Assembly: GCF_041296385.1 (NCBI RefSeq)
Contig: NC_091014.1
Span: forward strand, 51,664,078-51,728,077
From: Aphelocoma coerulescens
Lineage: Eukaryota; Chordata; Aves; Passeriformes; Corvidae
DNA length: 64,000 bases
Direction: 5' to 3'
The first letter of the stretch is position 1. Each line of letters begins with the position of its first letter. Below the pieces are notes generated by a model. It had not been told where the DNA came from. It saw only the letters and a list, made by a program, of their open reading frames with translations, and made no database searches. The translations under genes were made by a program, and so were the position numbers. Below are positions 34,501 to 46,500 of this stretch, piece after piece.

Positions 34501-37500
34501 TTTATTACTTTTCAGTAAAGAAGTAACTAACTAAACAGAGCAAAACCGATTTTATTCCTATTTTCTGACATGAAAAATCATTATTTTTAGCTCTCTAGCA
34601 CGTTCCCAGTTTGTATTTGTGTAGTGTGCTTACCAGGTATGGGAAAAAATGTGTTGATTTGGCCAAGCAGAACTTGTGGTAAATTAGATGCTTCAGGAGA
34701 CTGCATACTGAGTATGGCAGGAAAACTGGCTGCCAAGAACTGAAACACATGGCTCAGGCCCCCTATTGTACTTGATCATAATAGAATGCTGACAATATCC
34801 TTCCTTTTACCTAATGACTGCAGAAATTGAGTAGGAAGTTATAGAGTTATAAAGAGCAGTTATAAACCCTGTTTCTTAAAGGAGTCATGTTGAAAAATGG
34901 AATTTCTAGATTAAAATTGCATAGGGAATATAGATTCAAACTCACCATTAATTATATTCATTATAGTCTCACTGTCTTTGGTTGTAAAAATAGTTTGTTT
35001 ACTATTGAATGCTGAATCTTTCCCACAGGATTATCTCATCATTTGCATGTAGTGGCTTTCAGTAGCGTATTTTGCTCCTGATCTCTAGAATTAATCCTGA
35101 AATTTTGTTGCATAAAAGTGAATATCTTCTCTGATACATTAATATTTGGTTTTGGTAGAACCCTCTGGATACAAGGTCCTACCTAAACAAGGCAAGTTAG
35201 TCATAACTGGCATAGTTCTTCTTTCGTTGTTTTGTGAAGCACCAGTTGCTCTGCCATTTCTGTAATGGGTGTTTAAAATGCTGTATTTTGTGTTTTCAAC
35301 AGTTAAATCTTGGAGCTTTCTTCAAGCCTGTCATAATTCTTTATATATCTGTTTCTCTGGTATTTCTGATAAACAGAAATGCAGTATTGACTGTATCTTT
35401 AACCAGGCCATTGAATATCAGAGCGTACAACAGAAAAATTCTATCTATAGCCTTTATTTGCAAAAAAAAGTTATTATACACCACTTTTTTCGTAGAATCA
35501 TAGAATGATTTGGGTTGGAAGGGACCTCTAAAGATCATCTATTCCAACCCTGCTGCCACAGGCCAGGATCTCTTTCACAAGATTAGGTTGCTCAAAGCCC
35601 TGTCCATCCTGACTTTGAACACTTAAAATGATGGGGCATTCACAGCCTCTCTGGACAACCAGTTCTAGTGACTCACTGCCCTCATCATAAATTGCTTCCA
35701 GTTGTGTTGCAGTGAAACTTCCCACTTGATTCAAGTGCTTAATTTTTTTATTTATTTTTTTGTGTGTAGTGCCTGCTTCCAGTCTTGCTGCTTCTCCAGC
35801 AGTTGTCAGTGGACATCCTAAGCTTCAGACTCCAGTGTCCTCCACCAGCTCTTTGACAACAACAGTGCTTCCCACAGCTAACACGGCTACAGTTGTAGGC
35901 ACTAACCAAGTGCCCACTGGCAGCACTCAGTCAGTGGCTGTCTCATTGCAGTCTTTGCCCGTAATCCTGCATGTACCTGTTGCGGTGTCATCCCAGACTC
36001 AGCTTCTGCAAGGCCACACAGGGACTTTGGTCTCTAACCAGCAGTCAGGCAACGTTGAATTTATATCTGTACAAAACTCGTCTACAGTTGGTACCCTTAC
36101 CAAAACTACAGTGTCTTTGGCATCAACTAACACGTCTAAACCAAATAACATCCCACATGTGCCCAGTCCTAGTATTCAGAGGAACTCTGCAGTCAGTGCT
36201 GGGTCAATAGGCACAACGTTGGCAGTACAGGCTGTTCCTACTACACATCCTGTTGCCCAGACCACAAGGACTTCTTTGCCCACAGTGGGTACTCCAGGAC
36301 TTTATAATGCGACTGCCAGTCGAGCGCCCCTACAGATGAAGCTTCCCCTCTCTGCATTTAGTAATACAGCTCCTACTGAACCACCCACTGTTGCAGCACC
36401 CAAGATTGGTAAGTTATGCTTGAATGTTGACACTGGGAAAGGAAGATAGTGGTCAGAGGGAAACACAAAACTGCACTCTGTGGAAAATTGTTTAACGTGT
36501 TTTACAGAGATGGTTCTTCTAGATAAATTTCTGCTGAAATTTTCAAGATCAAAATCATCTCTGTGACAGATCTGTTTCAGATGTTGAAAACAGTCTCCCC
36601 TTAGAGGGAGTCAGCAGCGTGGCTTTGTAAGCTTTGTTTTATTTGGAATTTGATTTATATAATTCCTAGCATGAAGTCAGAAACGCCTATTCTACCATTA
36701 AGAACTTGGTATTTATTTTTAATACAGCCTCTCAGAATAATACGAACTGCCTTTCTAAGCAAAGGCATACTGAAAGTATAATAGTAACTTAATTTTCACA
36801 GCACTTAAAAGTAAACAGAACAGGAAAAAAAACCAACTGAACACTAGTTCCAAAGGACTATACTTACAGTATTTAAATTAAGTCTCTAAATACAATAAAT
36901 GTTCAAATAACAATATTTAGATTAATTATTTTAAAATACTTTTTTCCAATGGCCGTGCCCTGATGGTTCTCTGCACTTTTGATTTTACATACCTTGAATT
37001 TTTTTTCTCAGAGGTCTTCAAGATTTGTAGGTGAGTTGGAGTTACAGCAAGTTCCTCATTGGCACAGTATAATGTTAGAAGGAACTCAAGCAGAGCTTGA
37101 CATCAGAACTAGTTTCATTTCATTTTCCTGTAGCTACGTTACCTGTGCTGAAATATGTGCTCCCTAGAGTTAGACATTTATGTTTTGTATTGATTCTTAG
37201 CTCTAAAGTAAATGGAAGTGATTTAAGACAACATAAAAAGGGTTGTGACTGATGAGAGACAGTAACAAATGGGAGGACCTATGTGTCCAAAGAATGTCTC
37301 ATTTTATGCAGTTCCCATAGACTAACTTTATACCCCAGTAGTTTTCTCACCAGAATTGAAACATTGATTTGGGCCAACACTGTTGTGGATAAGCTCTGGT
37401 TAAAATGAAAAGGAATGAGGACAGAATTTGGATTTATATATTTACATCAAATATTAAAGCAACTTCTTCTTAAATTGCTAGTTTAATGTTTGGCTGAGCT

Positions 37501-40500
37501 AATAAAGGTAGTCAGTCTCCCTGTCTCAGTTATGTATTTTGCAGTCTGTTTAACCATCCATTTTTCAGTCAGGTTTTTTTTGTACAAAAATATTTACTAA
37601 TTTTATTGATTTTCAGTTTAACAGCTTATATTTTTGCATACAGAGGGAGGAGAGGTTGGAGTTATACTTTGTCCTCAGGCAAGGAAATTGTTCATAAAAC
37701 ACTTTTAATACACTGTCAAACTTAGAAGGAAGGGAGCACATTAATCAGACTTGAATACTTGTAATTGACAATTGGGGCTAAATGTAAAATATGTTACTAT
37801 TTTACATACATACTGAATGTTTAGTATCAAATAATTTTGAATATTGCCTTCAAATTTGTCTAGTGGGTAGCAATAATTAGTACTGATCAGATACTGCAAA
37901 TGAACAATTTCTTGACCCCTCAGAAAACCAGACAAGCAGGCCACCAACAGATACTTCGGCAAACAAGCGACCTGCTGAGGGAACAACACAGGTAGGCTGT
38001 TGATTGTTTCTATATAAAATTCTAAAGTTACAATCCACAGGAGAAAAGTTCTTTACCTTTATTGCTTATAATGAAACAATTTTAGTTTCTTTTGTGCCAT
38101 CCTTTCTAGTTTCTCTCAGTTTATATTTTTCTTCTTCTGATTCACTGTTATTTGGAGCATGAGCTTCTGATAATTTTTCAGAAGTTTTTCTGATGGGGCT
38201 TTTGTAGGTAGAGGAGTTGGTAAATCAGGAGCAGACTAAAAAGTGTCTGATACAACAGAGCAAGCATACAAAGAAAAGACTCCCCAATCTTTGTCTGAAT
38301 GGCTTGAACTTAAAGTTACAAATATTTTATAAATTATTGCAGTGCTCTCATTTCCATACTAATCCAGAACTTAAAATTGGAATTCTAATGTTTGTTTGTC
38401 ATATATCATGGGAGGGGAAAAAAAAAGGAAAAGAAACCTTCTTCAGGAATAGCTACTTCATGATAAAGGATAACTTGCAGTACTTCTGGATTCCTTGTCT
38501 AAAATTTGTTGAACTTGCTTTGAAATTTAAAGTCTGAAATTAAGCTATTTAAAATTCTTCATAAATAATTTTCTTTCTGTTTACAGATGTTTCACAAAGC
38601 ACCTCATACTTAACTATTGCTCTTAACCAGAAGTCATTTTATTAAGGGGAATAAAATTAATTTCTTCCAGCCAACATTTCCAAATTCATTAGTGTCTCAA
38701 GGTACAGTTAATCTAAACTGTATTTCATGCAAGAAGAAATATACTGGACAATATTCTGGTTTTCACCTGTTGAAAGTAGTCTGGCAAAGGTAGCCAGTAT
38801 TTTAGAGTATAAACTGTGCCTCACTCTTACCTTTCTATTAAGGCATTTCAAAAAGAAAAGTTGTTTGGAACCTCATTTTTCAAAGATACCTGTGGATTAT
38901 AGCTATTAAAACTCTTGACAATACTTAATATGTAGGAAATCCAGTGCCATAATGGATGACAGTAGTACAGTTTTAAGATTTAATTTTCAGTATAGGATGC
39001 ATATTCTGGAATTTTTCTTCAGTTAGAGCCTGAAACTTGGAAAAATTTGGAAAGACAGTTTGTGTATGATAGTGGTATTTAGCAGTGGAAGGTGAACTAG
39101 GAGGAGGGAAATAAAAGGCATAGGTTGTTTTCTGGTTTTCAGTCTTTTGTTGTGTAGTGTATGTTCCAGGTTTGCTTTCCGTGAAATCAGTTAAAGCATG
39201 TGTAATGCCATGGTTAGAAAAGAAGGACCTGATGCATTTTAATTGGCTAATGAGGTATGGAATTGACTTGCCATTCATTTGAAAAATCCAGTTAATGCCA
39301 CCTGCTTTTTCTTACATAAAATCCAAAATATTATATATTACTCCACACTTTGCAGCTCTCAGATCAAAAAGTAGTTCGCTGTGTGCCGTATACCTGTGGC
39401 ATGTTTGATGGTACAACTTTGATCAATTGTTTCAAAAAGCAGTTGAAACAGGAAGAGACTTCATCAGAAAATAAAGAAGCAGTAGAAGCAGCACAGACGA
39501 ATTTTAACTTCCCTGAGGATGTTCTCTTTGGATTGGAGGAAGAGGAAGAGGATGCTAAGAGCATCAAAAACACCCACAAGCAGACTGGCTGGGCAGCTAA
39601 CCTGTTAAAACAGTGGCTGGCCAAAAATGGCAAGGATCCTAGCTTTGAATTGGTTCCAGTAAGTGAACTCAATGATATCTTAAGAGAGTTTTATTACACA
39701 ATAAGAAATCACGATGGAAATACCTACAGCGTGGCAAGCTACAAGTCAATGCGTGCTGGCTTAAACCGGCATCTCAAAATGCCACCTTATAATCGTCAGA
39801 TTTGCTTAATGAAGGACAAAGAGTTTGCGAGTGCAAACATGGTGTTTGTGAGCGTGCTGAAGATGCTGCGCATGCAGGGGAAGGATGAGACTCACCACCA
39901 TCCTCCTATAGCTGCCGAGGACTTGCGTAAGATTAAGCAATCTGGTGTGCTGGGTTTGCACAGTCCACTGGCACTCGTCAACAAGGTGTGGTTTGATTTG
40001 CAGTTGCATTTTGCCAAGCGAGGGAGGGAAATTCTAAGAGATCTGGCTCCAGATGCATTTGTTGTTGAGAAGGACAAGAATGGGCGTCGATATGCTATGT
40101 TTAGGTATCCTGGCAAAGGAAAAAATGGAGAAGATCCTCATAAAATGGGTAAAATGTATGATATGCCTGGGGACCCAAACTGTCCTGTTTTTTCCTTGGA
40201 ACTTTATTTGTCCAAGTTGCCTCCAGAGCCCCCTGCCTTTTACCTGCACCCTCTAAAGCTAACGTCAGAGCAAATGCAAGAACAGCCTGTCTGGTACAAA
40301 AGAGAACCGATGGGTGTGAACTACCTGGGCACTATGATGCCCAGGATAAGTGTGGCAGCCAGGCTCTCTCAGCGGTACACCAATCATTCTCTCCGAACTA
40401 CCACCATCCAGCTACTGTGTGAAGCAGGACTGGGGCCTAGAGAAATAATGACAGTGACAGGCCATCGCTCTGAGTCTGCTATTAGACACTACTGGGGATC

Positions 40501-43500
40501 TGCAGAGGTTCGCTACAGGGCCTGGTCAGATATAATGGGAAATAATGCCCCCAGTTATCGATATAGCAAGATCCCAAATGAAGTGATAAAAGAATCAGTA
40601 TCTGGCGCATCCACCTCTTCTGTGAAACATGTTGTTCTAGAACAAAACAAAATTTTATTCCCTACAAAATCTGTGGTGCCACCTGGCACTAACCCTGTGG
40701 CTTTAGTCCCTGAGGGACACCCAGCTCTGAATTGCAGAAGCCCCATCCTGTTGAACCACAGTTCTTCCAAGGTGTTTCTTCCCAAGAGCATGACTGGTGG
40801 GAATCTAACTGCCGGTCCCCTTCAAGGCTGTTGTAACAAGCCTGTCTTCATAAAGCGTGTGATAAAGCAAGAACCAATGACTTGATGCTGCTGTAATAGA
40901 ATCAATTTCAGATGAATTGCTAAAATGGAAAAATTATCAGATTTGGTTTTTTACTTGCTCTGCTAAGGAAATTTCTTATGGTCTAGTTCAGCAAGAAGTA
41001 TCCTGTTCTCACTCAAGATATGAGCTATGGAGCAGAAACTTAAACAGAGCAGGGCTTGGAGTTTGCATGACTTTTTGTGGCAGCTGGGACTCTTTCAAGT
41101 GGCTGAGCAGAGCTATTTAAAAAACATTTAAGGGAGATACTGATTTCCACTTAGCTGAAGATATGCTTTCTTCACTAAGAGTGTGGCTTTTCTATTTTGT
41201 GAAGTGTTATTTATCATACCATTTTGTGCCTGCTGGCACTAATGTAGCATCTTAAAAATCAAATACTTGATTACTGAAGAGCACCAAGAAAGTAGAAGCT
41301 GAATGAAATAGACACAGATGCACTACAAATATATACATACGTATGAAAACACCTGGATTTGATTAACCACTGTCACTCTCTGTTCAAATTGTTATCAGAC
41401 CTACCAGAGGACTGTGCCTTTATTTTCTTTTTTTTTAAAACATTCTTCTAAATTGATTTTCTCTGTGAGCTGCAGATTTGCAATGCAGGTCTTTTCCTAT
41501 TTAATATTTTTGGCTTAGGATTCCAGTCATTCTGTTCTCCAAAGGTGTTATTAATACGTGTGGTATTAAAATTGGGATCTCTTTGGTTGTGCATGAAATG
41601 GGGAAAACATTCTCAAAAGAGCTGAAAACAATTTCTTGCTTAAATGCCAGGTAATTAGAGTTTGAGTGTTGTCTCTGTGCCTAACTTGTGAGAGGCTTTT
41701 TTGTATTTCCTCTCACCAACCCCTTCACTGCATCTCACATCATCTTTGCGCTCTAGTCTTTGTCAGTGTAATATAAGTACATCCTGTTCTGCCCCACTGA
41801 ATGCTGTCCAAATATTATTTTTGATTTTAACTTCTTCAGATTAGTAAACTGATCCTGTCATTATCTTTTCCATAGATTTTTACACGTTAGGAATTCTCAG
41901 GATAGTGGATGTGAATAATAATTTTCATCATAGATTCTGACAAGAGATCGTCCTGTAAATAAAAATAGAATACTGGTTATAGAATCACAAATTATGGTAG
42001 GTCCACTTTGGAAGAAGAAAAAGTGTAGCATTTACAACTGTTTTCCATTATATTAACTGAGTGAAATAGACATTACTTTGTCCTTTTCAAATGTGTGCAC
42101 ACATGCACTATACATTCATGGTTTATCACACAAAGGATTTCACTTGAAGTGTTGGTTTTGCTCAACAATGGACAAAATAGAGAAAAATCCCAGCAGAAAT
42201 GACAAATTGACCATGATAAACTCTTAATTCTGTGGAGAACTTCCTTGCAGGGATAGGCTTTCAAATACTGAATGAGATTTATCACTCAGTTATAGTGTAT
42301 ACTCTATATAGACACTGCTATGGTCTGTACAGAGGACTTAATGCCTGAAATGTTGGAGTTTTCATCTTTGCTTTTAATATTTACCTCTGTGGCCTTGTGT
42401 AGGTTATTCATACTTACTGCATCAATTTTCCAAAGTGTAAGACCAACACAGTGCTCCATTTTTTAATGGAACACGTTTGAAAGGTTTTAAAAGTTCTGTA
42501 GTGATCTTAAATTTACCTATGATTGAGATAGTTGATCTGATGTAATTGTTAATATAAAAATTACTTCTGCAGTTCTACTTCCTTAGGAGCATTAATTTAT
42601 GACATCAATGACTAGAGGAAAGAAAGCATGGATCATTTTGTCAAGCCTAAAGTAAATCAATTAGAGATGGTAGAGAAAGTGATCCTTTCTAACAGCTAGA
42701 AGAAAAAGTAGAAAAACAAAGGGCAAACAGTTCTCAAATTATAGAAGAACTGTGCACTAACTTATTCTAGGATATTTTAGGGTAACACAGATTTCCAAAT
42801 TTTTGGGATTCATAGAATTCGTAAGTCAGCAAAACTAAATTTAATCCAAGCTTTCACCAGGATGGGTATGTATTACTATTGCCCCCCCAAAAATGTTTCC
42901 ATCTTTGTCTTAGGTAGTTGCTTCTTCCAGCATACTGGCATTGAACATTTATCCTCCAGAAACAAGAAAAGTAGGTTGCCAGGAGATAATTCTGTGTTCC
43001 CTCTTGCTGCATACTGTGGTCATAATGACCACACGCCCTGCTCTGGTTCTAACTGCATCTGGGTGACTTAGTGCAACAGCAAATTGCTGGTGGCTTCCCT
43101 CTTCACCATAAATCTAGTTGGTCATTAAAATAGAAAAAGGGACTCTCTTGACCAGTCTTGGCATGTCTCTCATTCTTTTTTATTTCATTTGGCTTCTAAC
43201 TTCACTTCCGTTCTGTTGGCTTATAATTGGGTATTTTTGGATTCTCATTTGTTAAATTCTAAGTCTGTTGGCACCAACGATACAGTGTCCTCTTACTACC
43301 TTCACTTTGAACCTGATACTTCAAAGCTACTGCCTGCAGTCTAACTACCTTTTGGGTTTTTGTATGGGAGAAATTTTTTTTAAATGAGAAAGTATTCCTC
43401 GTTTAGGCTGGAAGTATTATTGCTTCACCAGACCTGGGATCATTGTTTACTAAGCTTTCTGGTAAAATTTGGATTAATTCTAGTTAGAACATCTTTCTAA

Positions 43501-46500
43501 CTTTCCAGAACTGAAAAATCTTTCTCCTGTTTCCCCTCTCACCTAAAGTGTTAAATTAATCTTTCCTACATGCATTTTATGTCTAGAAAAAACTGAAGTA
43601 AACCAAATGCATGTTTTGTAGCTTTTGTATACTCAATTTTGGCTGTGAGTACAGTAATATGGGGAGCAAGGGGTAAAGTTTCTAGTCAGTGCTGTTCATG
43701 GCAGTACAAGTTATGCTGTGTGAACATAATGAATTCTATCAAAATGGACATGAATTGTACTCCTCAGTTGCAGTATCAGCAGAGAACCTCAAACAGCAGA
43801 ATAACAGAGTTTCTTGGGGTTTTTCCCATTATTTTTCTGCTATAAGCGACCTGGTTGGTGAACCAACAGGTTAAGAACAGTTTGTTGTCCAAACTTAGAT
43901 TTAGACTTTGACTGCAAATTTAATGCAAAATTGTCAGTCTTCATTTAAAATTCACTTTAAAAATCTGAATATAATATATATTCTTTGATAGAAGTTTATC
44001 ATCTGTGATTCTTGAATTTTCTAATTAGATCTCCTAAAATAAGACTCATTTCAGTTGCAAAAAAATCTGTAGAAAGCAAAACCAACCAACCAACCAATAA
44101 TCCCTCATCAAAAAAAACCCAACACAAACAAAAAACAGCACTTAGTCTAAGTCAACTAAATTAATACTGGCCGCTGTATTATTGATTAAATTCCATTTCT
44201 TTTGATGGAGATGACCCTGAAAACAGTAGAGAATGGTTCCTTACATAATACTTCCATAAATTTAGTTTTACATCTCATTTTCATAATTCAGCTTTGGTAC
44301 TAGTGTTGTGAATCTAGAACTTGTTTTCTCTGTGTTTTCCTGTTAAGTTTGGAAATCTCAGCTGTTACTTTAAGGGCAACTCTAACTACTTTTTGTTTTT
44401 ATGAACTTAGCATGGTATCTTAAAGTATGTTAAATTTTCTTTGCTATATGCACCTTCTCTGTACCATGTGAAGAGCTCCACTGTACATAGTGTCAAATAC
44501 CTGAAGGCATTGGAAGGATGCTTTGAAATTGAATTTGTTCTTGGGTTTGTTGTGGTTTTAGTCTAATACCTCTGGTTATCCTGAATTGTACAGCTTCTCA
44601 GTAGTTGCTGTTTAGGTCAGCATAGTCAAAGTTTTCAGTATGCAGTTTGGACATACGATTTTGCTGTATGACTGTTTCTTGTTTTTCAGCCTTTCTCTCT
44701 GCTTCTTGCTCCAAAAGGAGTGGCTGCAGGGATGTGGAAGGGGGCATCTTACTACTTCTGTTAGTCTTTCATCTTCAGCTTTTTTCTGCATACACAGAAA
44801 TTTAAGGCTTGTTATTTGGTCCCAGTCATTTTACCAATGGCCGTTCCAGTGCCTCGGGTCCTTGAGTTGCATTTGAAGACATGACAAGCACTTTTAATGT
44901 ATTGGGGTAAATATTATTGTTAACAGAGGCAAAGGCATTTTTAATTATATAGCAAATCTTTAGAATGGTTTTAAAGTATTTTAGTATGTATCCCAGTTAT
45001 AGATACAGGAGTTATATATATTATATATAATATATAAATATAGTTATGGTATACTGAGAGAATCTATGAAAGCAGTTTTATTATACTGTAACATAAAGTA
45101 ACAGGGAACAAATCTGAACAGGGTTTGATGTGTTCAAAATGTCTGGCATAAGTCAATGGTCAAGAATGTTTGCATTATATTTATCAAAACACCAGGTCAG
45201 GTGAATAGTCTTTTGTTTCTTGTTCCCTGCTTCATGTGCATCTTATCCTCTTAAGGAGTAAATATCTTTTTCTGTCTAAATTTCATCTGTGCATTTCACT
45301 TTACAGCTACTATTAGTTTATTAAATAAAAGTCCACCAGTGTCCTATCCATTTCCCATTGCTTCTGACATACCTTGATTTGTTTGGTTGAACTGCAGTTT
45401 AATTTATTTTGCTGACTATTGGGAATTCATCTGGTACAACATTAATAAAGTACATTTATAACTCCTATCTCTTTACTCTGCAATGTGTAACAAACTTTGT
45501 GTCTCTTGGGAAATAATGTGAGCAAAATGGATATGTCAGCTTACAATTTATAAGCAGCTATTAATTCTATGTTGTTGAAGCATTATTGATGAATATGTTT
45601 CCTTGAATTTCATGGTTTTGTCACTGAAAATAAACATATATAGTTATATATGTAAAATGGGCTGCTTGGCTTTTGTCTCTGACCTTGGGGTTATGTTCAC
45701 GCTGTTTAAAATGCCACTAGCTCTCGTCTGTTAGATAGAACCTTTGCTCGAGACTGATTAGAAATCTGAATTATAAAGTTGTTAGCAGGGCATCAGGTAG
45801 CTGAATTGGATGGCTGTTCTAAGGAACACAATTAAAGTGAATTCCTTATTGTGTGGCTTTTAAAGTGATTTGTCTTTCCCTGTGACTTACCTGCGTTACT
45901 TAAACCACCCCCAACTACTGAGAGCAGCTTTTCATGGGAAAATATACTTGTGTATTGTAGGCCCAAATTTGTCATTTGGGGCCAAGAATTTTGGAGGAGA
46001 TATTAAAACAATCTAATTGATTATGCCATTACTCCAGGCATGGAGCTTTAAAAAGCTGTGGTAAACTAATCTGAAAAGTATTATAAATATATTTGCTTTT
46101 CAATAAGATGGTCTTCCACCATCCAAGACAGCCATCCCACATGATACTGTTGGGAAACTGTCAGTGAGTTTTGGGGAAATAAGGTAGATGTTTTGCCTTC
46201 AAAGAGTAAGAACCAGTAAAGAGATATATGTGTGTGTGTGTGTGTGCGCATGTATTTTTGTGTTTATTATATACCCTTTTAACTGGCTGATAAAGGAAAA
46301 AGAGAATCACAGATGCAGAAAAATACTTCTAGCATTGTGTCAAGTGTTTCTTTGTAACTTCTAATGGGGACTAGGATTACTAGCATCTAAAACCAGCTAT
46401 GCTGGCAACCAATCTCTTATTTGTGTTCTTGTTAATAGGGGTAGCCAGACCATCATCTGCTCTTTGCACCAAAGAAGTGAGAGGGTATATAAAATACTTA

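Noticed and set aside
39364..40249. Antisense frames opposite the Crypton-like exon
   Set aside because: The + frame is 509 codons long with clear family motifs; the antisense frames are short shadows.
41975..42010. Possible CR1 terminus ('atagaatcacaaattatgg')
   Set aside because: Only about 15 bases resemble the CR1 end and no further CR1 blocks follow.
44084..44130. CCAA-type short tandem run and A-rich stretch
   Set aside because: Simple low-complexity sequence; no regular array and no CRISPR-like spacing. CRISPR is not expected in a bird nuclear genome.
45010..45045. TATA-rich palindromic stretch as a promoter
   Set aside because: A simple AT microsatellite-like run with no other promoter elements.
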